Positions 43,962-55,237 of a stretch of DNA of 64,000 nt are shown piece after piece; the first letter of the stretch is position 1, and each line of letters begins with the position of its first letter. The notes beneath the pieces were generated by a model that was not told the origin of the DNA, ran no database searches, and saw only the letters and a program-made list of their open reading frames with translations. The stretch covers positions 124,001-188,000 of the forward strand of contig NZ_JAGKSP010000006.1 in the NCBI RefSeq assembly GCF_017942085.1, in the 5' to 3' direction. Source of the DNA: Paenibacillus lignilyticus (GTDB taxonomy: Bacteria; Bacillota; Bacilli; Paenibacillales; Paenibacillaceae). A program made the translations under genes and the position numbers.

Positions 43962-44867
43962 ATGGTAATTCCATTTTACTATCATACGCTGCGCAGCGTT
44001 ATTGCGGTGGCTGATTGCCATTTAAGGGAAGTCGATGCCGGTTGGTCCTATCAGCTCCATGAGCACAGCGGGTATGAGTTACTGCATTGCTATAACGGAC
44101 AGCTTTCGGAGTGGATACACGGGGAGTCTGTGGTGATGTCTGCAGGGGACTGGCTGCTGATCGGTCCTGGGGTCAAACACAGTACCATTAATGAAACGAA
44201 CAGCGGGTTCGTGTATTTCTCTGTCCATTTCGGCATTGAAGACCCGGAGCTGACCCATGCGCTGAAAGATATGAACTATGTCCATCTGACACAGCGATTC
44301 GGGCGATTGCAGGAGGAGTTCGCTGATCTTCTCGGCCTTATCAAGCGAATTGACCCATCCGAAACCGACGTTGAACTCGCTGCACTCCCCGTGAATGTAG
44401 ATGGCTTCGGCGTACTCGCAAAGTACGGCATTCAACTTTCTGTTCAGCGCTTGGTGCTGCAGGCGCTGCAACTGACAACAATGCAGACGGGCAACGGCGT
44501 TCAATCGAATCGCAAACGGCTTCACGCCTCCGAGGTAGAGCTGGCCCATGTGATTCAACAGAAGCTGCTTGAGGCAATAGGCACCGACTTGGAAATAAAT
44601 CAGATTGCGAAGCAACTGTTCATAAGCAGAAGTCATTGTAACGAGGTATTCAAGAAGGTGTACGGCATTGCGCCCAAACGCTTCTTGGGACTGATGAAAC
44701 AGCGGAGAGCAGAGGAACTGCTGGTGCAATCCAGGCATGCTGTGGAAACGATCGGCGAAATGCTTGGTTTTGCCTCATTAAGCGCATTCAGCAGGCAATT
44801 CAAGCGATGGACCTCATTATCGCCGCAGGAATACCGACTGGGACGTAGGAGAAGTGGGAAGGGCTGA
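43962..44867 (+). CDS. AraC-family regulator
   Basis: A 301-residue protein. The N-terminal cupin domain ('HEHSGYELLHCYNGQLSEWI') and the C-terminal double helix-turn-helix ('IAKQLFISRSHCNEVFKKVYG', 'EMLGFASLSAFSRQFKRW') are intact. AAAGGGG lies 11 bases before the ATG. It is divergent from phyH with a 167-base shared region and likely controls that gene. Confidence 0.9.
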   Translation: MVIPFYYHTLRSVIAVADCHLREVDAGWSYQLHEHSGYELLHCYNGQLSEWIHGESVVMSAGDWLLIGPGVKHSTINETNSGFVYFSVHFGIEDPELTHALKDMNYVHLTQRFGRLQEEFADLLGLIKRIDPSETDVELAALPVNVDGFGVLAKYGIQLSVQRLVLQALQLTTMQTGNGVQSNRKRLHASEVELAHVIQQKLLEAIGTDLEINQIAKQLFISRSHCNEVFKKVYGIAPKRFLGLMKQRRAEELLVQSRHAVETIGEMLGFASLSAFSRQFKRWTSLSPQEYRLGRRRSGKG

Positions 44868-44926
44868 CTCCGGCCCGATCGAGATGAACAGGATGGAATC
44901 AGCCCTGAAGTTGAAGTTAAACGGAT

Positions 44927-45577
44927 TTAGAAGGACATTTTATAAAGCGGCAGTACCGTCGTGAATGTTTCCTTCACTTTATTAATGAACGCCTCGCCGT
45001 CTAGCAGCAGAGGGTCGTTGCGGTCGATAATGACGCCGCAGAGCGCCTCGGAGGCTTTTACCGTGCGAAGACGCTGGAGCAGCTGTACAAGGCCGTCAGC
45101 GCCAAGTTCACCTTGTGTATCGCCGCCCGGCACCATATGATTGCCGGACCAGACATAATGGGCGGGGATATGCTTGGCAATGTCGTCCAATTGGTTCAGC
45201 GCGTGCTCGGCAAACACTGACTTGTTATCCGACTCGTAAATAATGGCAAATTGCACGAAGAGATGCGAGCCGAACAGTCCGATCTGGAAATGCGGGAACA
45301 TCTTGTAACCGCGCTTGCCCGGCGCGAACGCAATCCATGTATCATTCGGCGGATTGATCGTTCTGCGGGCATGTTTGGCAACGTGAGGGAACATCGGCTC
45401 GCCGCACAGCTCCGTTAAGAAAGGCGACAGCCGCTCGCCGAGCTCGTGGAGTTTCGGCCGGATCCGTTCAATTAATAACGACATGCGGGCTTCTAAGCCC
45501 GGAACCTCGAATACATCAAAATCAGTTGCGGTAAAGCCTGGGAATACCTCGGTCTCTGAAGTTGCTTGCAGCACCAT
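44927..45577 (-). CDS. yktB: DUF1054 / UPF0637 protein (YktB-like)
   Basis: A 216-residue protein. 'GFTATDFDVFEVPGLEARM' and 'TWIAFAPGKRGYKMFPHFQIG' match the UPF0637 family of Bacilli. Function unknown. Several starts are possible: TTG 45598, ATG 45586 and ATG 45577. AAGGA lies 11 bases before 45577 and too close to the others, so 45577 is chosen with low certainty. Confidence 0.85.
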   Translation of the reverse strand: MVLQATSETEVFPGFTATDFDVFEVPGLEARMSLLIERIRPKLHELGERLSPFLTELCGEPMFPHVAKHARRTINPPNDTWIAFAPGKRGYKMFPHFQIGLFGSHLFVQFAIIYESDNKSVFAEHALNQLDDIAKHIPAHYVWSGNHMVPGGDTQGELGADGLVQLLQRLRTVKASEALCGVIIDRNDPLLLDGEAFINKVKETFTTVLPLYKMSF

Positions 45578-45707
45578 TTCATTCATCATCCTTTTCAATT
45601 ATTGCCGTTTCTTCATGATAATCGCAGCCGCCTATGTTTGCAATCTCGCTCCGATTCCGTTAGTCTACTCTAGTATGCATAAGCGAAAGGTTAGGAGAGG
45701 TATAGGC

Positions 45708-45926
45708 ATGTGGCAGCAATTGTGGTTTTTAACCAACATGGTATTTGTAACGCTCGCAATCGTATTTTTATTTGTTCATCGTTCAGTTACGTTAGCTAAG
45801 GAGCAATCGGATCAAATGAAGCTTGCCAAAGCCAAGAGAGTCCGAATGATCGTTGCTATATTTACCAGTATAGCATTTGTAGTAATGGCAACTTTCTTCT
45901 TAATAAACATGCGAGTAAATGGTTAA
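45708..45926 (+). CDS. Hypothetical two-helix membrane protein
   Basis: A 72-residue protein with TTAGGAGAGG upstream of the ATG. Hydrophobic helices at about 3-22 and 47-68 are joined by a Lys-rich loop. No known family. It is divergent from the DUF1054 gene. Confidence 0.65.
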   Translation: MWQQLWFLTNMVFVTLAIVFLFVHRSVTLAKEQSDQMKLAKAKRVRMIVAIFTSIAFVVMATFFLINMRVNG

Positions 45927-46089
45927 ACGACGATTCCGCAGATGTGTCTAAAGCTTGTCTCTTCCCAATCTCCCGCAACTTTTCCAGTCTGGGTTACGTT
46001 TAACGTGACAAGAGCGGCTGGCAAAACAGCAGCAGCACGCACGTCGACACACGCTGTCTGCAACTAAGAGAGAACAAAGGAGACGCAGC

Positions 46090-48063
46090 ATGAAATCGTT
46101 GAAATGGATACTGATCTTATCGTTCCTGATATTCCCTTTCTCCAACTTGACTAGCGAAGTGGCATCGGCTCAAGGTGCTTCAGATACGCTTATCTTGCAA
46201 ATCGGAAGTAACGTAATGAAGCATAATGGGAAGTCATACAAATCGTCACAACCGGTAACCGCGGTGAAAGATACAACTTTTATTCCGTTTAGCTCCATCG
46301 CATCCCGTTACGGATACACCATTTCGTATGATGCGAAGAAGAAGGAATCGATTGCAACCGGTTCTTCGAATGTCCTTCGTTTTAAGATTGGAAGCATGTA
46401 TGCTTATCGCGGCGGCACGCCGGTTAAGTTAACGGGGAAGCCGTATATTCTGAATGGTTCCCTCATGGTACCGCTTCGTTCATGGGGCGTACTTACGGAC
46501 AGCGCGATTGCAGCAGCAGGGAAGCAAATTACATTATCTTGGAACACCGTTGTCGTACCGAAGAAGCCCAAAGCGTTCTTCGAAGTACAGCCGACTGAAA
46601 TTTACGCAGGACAAACAACGGTAGCTTATATCGATCGTTCGATTAACTATACGGACGCGCCATTCGTCGATGATCGATATGAAGGTCGCATGGATGTATT
46701 CCCGGAAGCGGGGATCTACACCATTACGAGACAGGTTCAAGATGTTAACGGTTTATGGAGCGATCCATTCTCTGTAACCGTCGATGTCAGACCGCCGAAT
46801 GAGGCGCCCGTTGCCGACTTTACCACAGAGCGGTCCAGCTATCGGATCGGTGAGAATATCACCTATATCGATCAAAGTACCGATGACGAGAACGATATTG
46901 TTCGTCGTACATGGACAGGCAATGACAAGGCCTTCTTCGAAGCAGGCGATAAGCAGGTTACGCTTGAGGTAGAGGATCGTCATGGCATGGTTCATTCGGT
47001 TACGAAGACGGTCACGGTGACGTCGGAAGTGCTCTACACACGGGATGAATATAATAAATTGTTCACCAAAATTGGCGATAAATTCAGTATAGACAGCAAT
47101 TCCGTGTTGAATATTCCGGCATTGACGTATACTTTCCAATCGGAATCGGCTCAGATGGTGCGCAGCAACAGCCCGGAGACGCTGCTTCAAGAGGGCATTG
47201 CTTACGAGGCTCAGCTAACGGGGCAAGTACGATTCATGTTCCACAACGTGAACAACATCGGTTATCCGGTCAAAATGTATCTGCTTGCAACAAACAACAA
47301 CGGCACGCCGGTTAATGTAAACACCAGCTCGATCGGAATCGGCGGTCCGGATCCGTATGTAGTGAATACCGGGAAGCTTTCTACCGTGCGTTACTTGAAG
47401 TCAATCGGCGAGAATCCTTCTCCGAGATGGATGACGATCAGACCGCATGAAACGAAAGAGATTCTTCCTGAAATTTCGAAAACGCCGATGAAAATCATGG
47501 AAGTTCTGTCGGCTTATGCAGATATCTACGCCGACCAAGAGCTGAAATTCCAAATCGTCGTCGTAGCCGCAGGCAAGAACCCGATTGCAGAGCTGCCGAA
47601 CTTGTCCATTATGCCGCGGGACGGCAAGCATGTCAGAGGGACGTTCTACAACGCAGACCGCGACATCGATCTGAATGATACGCTAGGGGAAACGCCGCAG
47701 CGTATTATGCTCGGCGATAAGAAACTGGATACGTATTTGGATGGCATTGACGATACAAGCGGTCAATTAGAGTACAACATCGGCAATTTCGGCGTTCTTT
47801 ATAAGCTGCGTCTGCCGCATGTAGCGCCTAATACACTAATTGCTTTGAATGCAAGAGGCGGGTACTATACCGGAGCCTTTATGATTAATGGTCAGGTGGT
47901 CACCGTCGCGAACGAGACGATTCTGAAGGACAATAAGGAAGCGGTCGTTCTATACCGCACCGGCAATTCGGAAGAGTCTGTCGAGATGGTATTCACGTTA
48001 GCTGCGGGCAGCAACTTGCCTGTTGCCATGCTGTTCCTGCCATTGCCTGGATTCCGCAAGTAA
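46090..48063 (+). CDS. Secreted stalk-domain / PKD protein
   Basis: A 657-residue exported protein. Signal peptide residues 1-28 (Ala-Ser-Ala). Residues about 30-155 are a copper-amine-oxidase-N (stalk) domain, ending in 'GSLMVPLRSWGV'. Two PKD-like domains follow (about 160-240 and 240-315, 'EAPVADFTTERSSYRIGENI' region). The C-terminal 340 residues are beta-rich and unassigned. AAAGGAG lies upstream. It is probably a cell-surface protein and has no catalytic motif that I can see. Confidence 0.8.
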   Translation: MKSLKWILILSFLIFPFSNLTSEVASAQGASDTLILQIGSNVMKHNGKSYKSSQPVTAVKDTTFIPFSSIASRYGYTISYDAKKKESIATGSSNVLRFKIGSMYAYRGGTPVKLTGKPYILNGSLMVPLRSWGVLTDSAIAAAGKQITLSWNTVVVPKKPKAFFEVQPTEIYAGQTTVAYIDRSINYTDAPFVDDRYEGRMDVFPEAGIYTITRQVQDVNGLWSDPFSVTVDVRPPNEAPVADFTTERSSYRIGENITYIDQSTDDENDIVRRTWTGNDKAFFEAGDKQVTLEVEDRHGMVHSVTKTVTVTSEVLYTRDEYNKLFTKIGDKFSIDSNSVLNIPALTYTFQSESAQMVRSNSPETLLQEGIAYEAQLTGQVRFMFHNVNNIGYPVKMYLLATNNNGTPVNVNTSSIGIGGPDPYVVNTGKLSTVRYLKSIGENPSPRWMTIRPHETKEILPEISKTPMKIMEVLSAYADIYADQELKFQIVVVAAGKNPIAELPNLSIMPRDGKHVRGTFYNADRDIDLNDTLGETPQRIMLGDKKLDTYLDGIDDTSGQLEYNIGNFGVLYKLRLPHVAPNTLIALNARGGYYTGAFMINGQVVTVANETILKDNKEAVVLYRTGNSEESVEMVFTLAAGSNLPVAMLFLPLPGFRK

Positions 48064-48066
48064 GAC

Positions 48067-48128
48067 AAAAGCCTGCAAGCTGGATGCACGCTCTGAAGTA
48101 GAGCGGGTACCTGGCTTGCAGGCTTTTT
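48067..48128. terminator. Bidirectional terminator
   Basis: AAAAGCCTGCAAGC / GCTTGCAGGCTTTT, 14-bp perfect arms with an inner hairpin, T run. Confidence 0.88.
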
Positions 48129-48153
48129 TGTCATGCGCAGGCAGCTTATGAGC

Positions 48154-49242
48154 TTACCAAGGCAGTGTGATTTCAACTTCGCGGCGCAGTTCCGCGGAAC
48201 GAATGACGCCGTCAATAATCGCTTGCTGAATCATAATTTGCTCGCCCGGAATCGGGGCAGGGCGGCCTTCGCGAATCGCATCCACGAAGTCACGGACTTT
48301 CTCGAAGAACAGGTCTTTATTGTGTTCAATGGCAGGTACAGGCGTAGACGTTTGTTGGCCCATGAAATCATGGTACAAAGTCATGCTGCCGACTTTGCCA
48401 TCCCATACGCCGGACCAGTTGCCCGAGCCGTGAGGGTTGACTTTGAGTCCGCCATCGGTGCCAAGGAAGATCGTGGAACCGAGCGAATCCATATGCATCG
48501 CCCAAGAAATCTTGAACTGAAGCACGAGATCGTTCTCGAAACGGACCATCGCAACGCCGAAGTCTTCCACTTCAAACTTGCTTGCTTCGGGATGATAGAG
48601 CGGATTGGTACCGAAATGATTGCTTGTAAATGCCGAAACGGTAAGCGGGCGCGGGTAGCCAAGTGCGTTCAAGGCCATATCAAGCGAGTAGCAGCCGATA
48701 TCCGCCATTGCGCCAGCACCGGCGAGCGCTTTGCTGATGAACGTGCCGCCAGGCATGCCGCGTCTGCGTCCGCCGCCGGTTTCGACGTAATAGACGTTGC
48801 CGAGCTTGCCGGATTGCACGATGTCCTGAACCAGCTTCATGTTAGGGTCATAGCGCGGCTGAAAGCCGATTGTCAGCATACGGTCTGTTTCGCGGGCGGT
48901 TTGCACCATGTCAACAGCTTCTGCCAAGGTTACGGACATCGGCTTCTCTAGGAGAACTTGCTTGCCGGCACGAAGGGAATCGACTGTAGTGGCATGATGG
49001 GACACGTTAGGCGTACAAATGCTGACTCCGTCCAGATCCAATTCCAGCATACTGCGGTGACTGTCAAAAGCTTGCGTATCTGTCAATGAGAGCGATTCCG
49101 TAAATTGTTTGGCTTTGCCTGGAATGACATCTGCGACTGCAACAATTTCAACGCCCGGTAACTGTTTATACTGACGAACATGTGCATGTGCGATACCGCC
49201 GCTTCCGATAATTCCAATTCGAATAGGCTTCGTAGTGGTCAA
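48154..49242 (-). CDS. Gfo/Idh/MocA-family oxidoreductase (a)
   Basis: A 362-residue NAD(P)-dependent sugar dehydrogenase-type enzyme. The Rossmann start 'IGIIGSGGIAHAHV', 'EKPMSVT' with the conserved Lys, and 'DIGCYSLDMALNALG' near the active His position are present. The TTG start overlaps the upstream AraC stop by TTGA; AAAGGAG lies 11 bases before. It is the third gene of an operon that starts at 51242. Confidence 0.9.
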   Translation of the reverse strand: MTTTKPIRIGIIGSGGIAHAHVRQYKQLPGVEIVAVADVIPGKAKQFTESLSLTDTQAFDSHRSMLELDLDGVSICTPNVSHHATTVDSLRAGKQVLLEKPMSVTLAEAVDMVQTARETDRMLTIGFQPRYDPNMKLVQDIVQSGKLGNVYYVETGGGRRRGMPGGTFISKALAGAGAMADIGCYSLDMALNALGYPRPLTVSAFTSNHFGTNPLYHPEASKFEVEDFGVAMVRFENDLVLQFKISWAMHMDSLGSTIFLGTDGGLKVNPHGSGNWSGVWDGKVGSMTLYHDFMGQQTSTPVPAIEHNKDLFFEKVRDFVDAIREGRPAPIPGEQIMIQQAIIDGVIRSAELRREVEITLPW

Positions 49243-50216
49243 CTTCGATTCATCTCCTTTAACTTCTCGTCCAATCCGGACGATTTCACCGACGTATGCT
49301 GAATGCGGAACTGTCTCGGCGTCATATTGAACCGCTTCTTAAAGACATAATACAAATAATTGCTGCTCGCAAAACCATGCTCAAGCGCGATATGCTCAAT
49401 CGGATTCTGACCTTCAATAATCGCGGAGCATACTTGAGAGAGCCGGTAATTCTCCAAATACGCACTGAAAGATTCTTCACCCTGCTCGCGGAAGATCCGC
49501 TGCAGCTGCCTTGCACTGATCGGAATACGTTCAGCTACCTCTTGAAGAGTTAATGGCTGCGCATAGTTATCATGAATAAACTGCGTGGCAATCCGAAACC
49601 GATGCTCATTCATATTCCTTGACGGCGGTTTGAACGTAGCGTTAGGAACCGACGACATCCGTGATGCGCGAAGCAAGATCTGAATGATCGATTGCTTGAT
49701 CGAAGAGAAAGCGCCGGGCTGTCCTTCCGTCCAAGCGCGGTAAGCCGACAGGAACCAAGACATTGCATTGTACTGGTCGACATGCGGACGCAGCGGCAGG
49801 TTATTAAGCGCTTGAATACAATTCTCCGCTTCATGGCGTTCCCAGGGATCTCCCCAGCTTTCCTCATCATCACTTTCGGGAATCGGCACGATATCAATAT
49901 GCAGGCACAGCTCATCCATCGCTTCGCGGGCATCCGCTTCTTGCTGATGGAGGACATTCGGGCCGGTTAAATAAAACAGCCCTTCATGCAGCTGGTGGAC
50001 CGTGTCTTCCATAATGACAGTACCTTTGCCGCGGGGAATAAAATGAAACTCGTATTCCGAATGCTTGTGGAAACGAACGATTTTGCCCGGAGAGAAGGTA
50101 GCGAGATGGCAGCGAAGTACGCGAAAGCCATACCCTCCCCAGCGGAACTGAATGTCCAGCCGATCTATCTCATCACTGCGAGTTGCCATGATGGAGTACG
50201 TAAACGGTTTAGCCAA
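49239..50216 (-). CDS. AraC-family regulator
   Basis: A 325-residue regulator with cupin ('HKHSEYEFHFIPRGKGTVIM') and C-terminal AraC domain ('VAERIPISARQLQRIFREQG', 'EHGFASSNYLYYVFKKRFN'). TTG start with GGAGGTGG 8 bases upstream. It is flanked by two related oxidoreductases, so it likely governs them and is itself in the operon. Confidence 0.9.
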   Translation of the reverse strand: MAKPFTYSIMATRSDEIDRLDIQFRWGGYGFRVLRCHLATFSPGKIVRFHKHSEYEFHFIPRGKGTVIMEDTVHQLHEGLFYLTGPNVLHQQEADAREAMDELCLHIDIVPIPESDDEESWGDPWERHEAENCIQALNNLPLRPHVDQYNAMSWFLSAYRAWTEGQPGAFSSIKQSIIQILLRASRMSSVPNATFKPPSRNMNEHRFRIATQFIHDNYAQPLTLQEVAERIPISARQLQRIFREQGEESFSAYLENYRLSQVCSAIIEGQNPIEHIALEHGFASSNYLYYVFKKRFNMTPRQFRIQHTSVKSSGLDEKLKEMNRS

Positions 50217-50246
50217 GGCGCTGCCACCTCCTTCTTCGGAATCGTG

Positions 50247-51242
50247 TTAGTTTTTCAGCTCGGAGAGAGATACCGAACGTTTCTCGTTCTCGGAAATCGT
50301 GGAAGCTTCCATGATTTTCGTCAAGTCGATCGCAAGCGCGATGTTCTCATCGGCAGTTGTGTCATTCAAGATATGACCTACCCATTGATCGAAAGCAGGA
50401 ATGCGGTTAGCCGGTTGGTCGATCGTTACCCACTCTTGCGGCGAATCCGATTTCGTGCTGCGTACGCGAACCGCATTGTCCGGGAAGCCGTATAGCAGCG
50501 ATCCGTCTGTTCCATGGATTTCGAAGCAGAATGGGGAGCACGCGTTAACGAAGCCCGCTTCCGCGATACCGAATGCGCCGTTTGCATAACGCAAAGTCGT
50601 AACGGTGTTGTCATCGACTTCTTTGCCCGTAACGTGACCGAAAGTCGCATTAACGCTCTCAGGCAAGCCGAGGAACAAACGAGTCAGGTAAACCGGGTGG
50701 CAGCCCAGATCGATCAGAGCGCCGCCGCCGCATTGCTCCAGGTTATAGAAATGCTCAGGAAGCCAGCCGGCTGTCGCACCGTTGTGGGACAAGCGAACGC
50801 GCACTTGAGTCAAATCGCCAAGCAGGCCTTGGCTAAGCACTTCTTGTGCAGCAAGTGTGTAAGAATCGTTGATGCGCGGAAGGGAAACGGTCAATTTCAC
50901 GCCTGCTTCATTAACAGCTGCGATAATTTCGTTTACTTCGCTAAGCGTTGGAGCGATGACTTTCTCTGTGAAAATATGTTTGCCGGCGCGCGCAGCTTTC
51001 ACCATTACGTCGCGGTGCATGTTTGTCGGTGTATCTACAACTACAGCGTCGATATCTGTGCGAGCAAGCAGCTCATCCAGGTCAGCGATGAATTGTACGC
51101 CCAGTTTGTCCGCATTTTCTTGACCGCGGTTTGGCAGCTCGTCCCATACAGCTACGATCTCTGTGTTTGGATTTTCTTGAACTTGTTTGGTGTAATCCCA
51201 GGCATGTACGTGCCAGTAGCTAAGCATTCCTACGCGAATCAT
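50247..51242 (-). CDS. Gfo/Idh/MocA-family oxidoreductase (b)
   Basis: A 331-residue enzyme. 'MIRVGMLSYWHVHAWDY' is an unusual Rossmann start lacking the standard Gly-x-Gly. 'TEKVIAPT' carries the conserved Lys and 'DLGCHPVYLTRLFLG' the putative catalytic His. The start ATG follows AGGAGG. First gene of the three-gene operon. The two oxidoreductases differ clearly, so they probably act on different steps of one sugar or inositol pathway. Confidence 0.88.
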   Translation of the reverse strand: MIRVGMLSYWHVHAWDYTKQVQENPNTEIVAVWDELPNRGQENADKLGVQFIADLDELLARTDIDAVVVDTPTNMHRDVMVKAARAGKHIFTEKVIAPTLSEVNEIIAAVNEAGVKLTVSLPRINDSYTLAAQEVLSQGLLGDLTQVRVRLSHNGATAGWLPEHFYNLEQCGGGALIDLGCHPVYLTRLFLGLPESVNATFGHVTGKEVDDNTVTTLRYANGAFGIAEAGFVNACSPFCFEIHGTDGSLLYGFPDNAVRVRSTKSDSPQEWVTIDQPANRIPAFDQWVGHILNDTTADENIALAIDLTKIMEASTISENEKRSVSLSELKN

Positions 51243-51314
51243 CTAGAAATTCCTCCTGTTAAGTGCTTGAATTTGGGTGAAGATGTCGTGCGATCGCAGT
51301 TTTTTGTGCTCTGA

Positions 51315-51344
51315 TTATGCGACATGGTTTAACCCTAACACAAT
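51315..51344 (-). promoter_or_regulatory. Probable promoter of the oxidoreductase operon
   Basis: TTGTGT (51344-51339) and CATAAT (51320-51315) with an 18-base spacer on the minus strand. Confidence 0.45.
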
Positions 51345-51432
51345 TGAAACCGCTGTTAAATACGTTACTATGACATATTAACTATAAAATTACGACATTG
51401 CTAGTGTGGGAGGGGAATATATACATGTTAAA

Positions 51433-51461
51433 TTGACGTTAAGATGAAATTCGGTCAAAAT
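51433..51461 (+). promoter_or_regulatory. Probable promoter of yidD
   Basis: TTGACG (51433-51438), 17 bases, CAAAAT (51456-51461). Confidence 0.45.
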
Positions 51462-51483
51462 AGAATAAAAGGAGGCAGCGGCC

Positions 51484-51759
51484 ATGCGAGCAATCATAAA
51501 AGCACCGATTCACGTATACCGCCGGTTTATTTCGCCGATCAAGCCGCCAACCTGCCGTTTCTATCCGACCTGTTCCGCCTACGCGCTGGAAGCAATCGAT
51601 AAGCATGGTCCGCTTCGCGGAAGCTGGCTGGCAGCCAAACGCATTTGCCGCTGTCACCCCTTTCATCCCGGAGGGATCGATTATGTGCCGCAGACCCGCG
51701 AAGAACGCGAGAGGCAGGCGTCTGCCGGCCTTGACAGTGATACGCAAGATTCGGTATAG
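51484..51759 (+). CDS. yidD: Membrane protein insertion efficiency factor YidD
   Basis: A 91-residue member of the YidD family, which assists Sec/YidC insertion of membrane proteins. '[20 protein letters not shown]' with the two characteristic Cys, and '[10 protein letters not shown]' are present. It normally lies beside rpmH/rnpA; here it is alone before metG. AAAGGAGG precedes the ATG. Confidence 0.93.
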   Translation: MRAIIKAPIHVYRRFISPIKPPTCRFYPTCSAYALEAIDKHGPLRGSWLAAKRICRCHPFHPGGIDYVPQTREERERQASAGLDSDTQDSV

Positions 51760-51788
51760 TTTTCGCAAGAGAAGCATTACCAATAGGA

Positions 51789-52092
51789 TGTTCGATGAAC
51801 GGATAAGTACAAGAGAGATGACCTAACCAGAGAGCCGGGACAGGTGGAAGCCGGCAAGGTACAGCTTTTGGAAAATGGTCCGGGAGAATTCGTGCTCGAG
51901 CGCTCAGCTGATTGGAAGCTGAAGTAAGGGTGCGGCGACTGACCTCGTTATCGGTTTGAAGGCCATCGCTGTGCACGTGCAGGCGGATGGTTCTAATGAA
52001 GCTTTCTCCGGAGCAGCATGTCGGGGAGAGAAAATTGGGTGGTACCGCGTTAGCGACAAGCTTTCGTCCCATAGTGGATGGAAGCTTTTTTT
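51789..52092 (+). promoter_or_regulatory. T-box riboswitch of metG, specifier AUG (Met)
   Basis: The stem I apex AGAGAGCC ... GGTGGAAGCCGG is present. The specifier loop is between helices CGGAT/GTCCG (51800-51804, 51878-51882) and CAAGAG/CTTTTG. Its 5' strand is AAGTA (loop-E AGUA) and its 3' strand is GAAA-ATG, giving specifier AUG at 51875-51877. The T-box GGGTGGTACCGCG (52038-52050) binds the tRNA CCA end. A terminator, AAGCTT...AAGCTT plus T7, ends at 52091. Uncharged tRNA-Met should allow readthrough into metG. Confidence 0.93.
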
Positions 52093-52102
52093 GCGTTTAT
52101 GA

Positions 52103-54142
<2,040 letters not shown>

Positions 54143-54151
54143 GCATGAACG

Positions 54152-54186
54152 ATGGACCGCCGGAGCGCTATGCTCCGGCGGTTGCT
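54152..54186 (+). terminator. Terminator after metG
   Basis: ACCGCCGGAGC / GCTCCGGCGGT stem with a GCTAT loop. The T stretch is short. Confidence 0.7.
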
Positions 54187-54188
54187 TG

Positions 54189-54217
54189 TTGACAGGGCAT
54201 ATAGGCGTCTATATAAT
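54189..54217 (+). promoter_or_regulatory. Consensus SigA promoter of znuACB
   Basis: TTGACA (54189-54194), 17 bases, TATAAT (54212-54217): a perfect consensus promoter, expected to be strong unless repressed. Confidence 0.9.
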
Positions 54218-54218
54218 C

Positions 54219-54239
54219 AAATTGTAATGTTTACGATTA
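54219..54239 (+). promoter_or_regulatory. Zur box
   Basis: The 21-base sequence AAATTGTAAT-G-TTTACGATTA differs from the Bacillus Zur box (AAATCGTAATNATTACGATTT) at three positions. It lies immediately downstream of the -10 over the start site, the right place for Zur repression under zinc sufficiency. Confidence 0.85.
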
Positions 54240-54264
54240 TGAGAGGTTGAGGTGCACAGAACTC

Positions 54265-55221
54265 ATGGTTTTGAAATTATTCCGTCCGATGGCGCTGTCA
54301 GCGATTACGCTGGCATTTCTTGTTTTTATACTCGCCGGCTGCGGTTCCGCATCGCAAGGCAAGCTGGTCGAGGGCAAGCTGAATGTTGTAACAAGTTTCT
54401 ACCCGCTTTACTTCCTCGCGGAGCAAATCGGGGGAAGCGGCGCGAATGTCATTAATATGATACCGGCCGGCGTAGAGCCGCATGATTGGAGCCCGAAGAG
54501 CCGTGACTTGGATACGGCGTCGAAGGCACAACTGTTTCTGTATAACGGTGCAGGTTTGGAAGGCTGGGTCGATGATTTCTTGCAAGGGTTGCCGAGCGAT
54601 ACGAAGTTAATGACCGTAGAAGCGAGCAAGGATATTGTGAAAATCTCAGGCAATCCGGAGGGGCACGATGACGATCACGATGATGATGAACATAGTCATC
54701 ATGTCGATCCTCATACATGGGTTAGCCCCAAATCCATGCTCATTATGGCGAAGACCGTATTGGATCAATTTGTTGCAGCAGACCAGTCGCACAAGAGTGA
54801 TTACGAAGCCAACTATGCTAAGCTGCAAACGAAGCTAACGGAGCTGGATGACTCGTACACGAAGGCGCTGAATGCAGCTCCACGCAAGGATATTGTGACA
54901 TCGCACCAGGCGTTTGGATATTTGGCCCGTGATTACGGACTGAAACAAGTGGCTATAATGGGGTTGTCCCCTGATGCAGAGCCGAAAGCACAGGATTTGC
55001 TTCGCATCGCGAAGTATGTAAAGGACAATGGCATCAAATATATCTTCTTTGAAGAGCTGGTATCCGATGAATTGGCAAAGACGCTTGCCAGAGAAGCTAA
55101 CGTCAGCACGATGGTGCTGAACCCGCTTGAAGGGCTTACGCCGGAGCAGGAAGCCAAGGGAGAAGATTATTTCTCTCTAATGAAGGCAAATTTGCAAAAT
55201 CTAGTTCAAGCCTTACAATAG
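54265..55221 (+). CDS. znuA: Zinc ABC transporter substrate-binding lipoprotein
   Basis: A 318-residue cluster A-I metal-binding lipoprotein. The lipobox is Leu-Ala-Gly-Cys. 'GVEPHDWSPKSRDL' gives the first zinc His, and a His/Asp-rich loop ('GHDDDHDDDEHSHHVDPH') follows, typical of zinc rather than manganese proteins. The second His is in 'TSHQAFGYLARDYGL'. ATG 54265 is chosen, with GAGGTG about 10 bases upstream; a TTG start at 54247 also lies in frame. Confidence 0.92.
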   Translation: MVLKLFRPMALSAITLAFLVFILAGCGSASQGKLVEGKLNVVTSFYPLYFLAEQIGGSGANVINMIPAGVEPHDWSPKSRDLDTASKAQLFLYNGAGLEGWVDDFLQGLPSDTKLMTVEASKDIVKISGNPEGHDDDHDDDEHSHHVDPHTWVSPKSMLIMAKTVLDQFVAADQSHKSDYEANYAKLQTKLTELDDSYTKALNAAPRKDIVTSHQAFGYLARDYGLKQVAIMGLSPDAEPKAQDLLRIAKYVKDNGIKYIFFEELVSDELAKTLAREANVSTMVLNPLEGLTPEQEAKGEDYFSLMKANLQNLVQALQ

Positions 55222-55237
55222 AAAGAAGGAAACAAGG

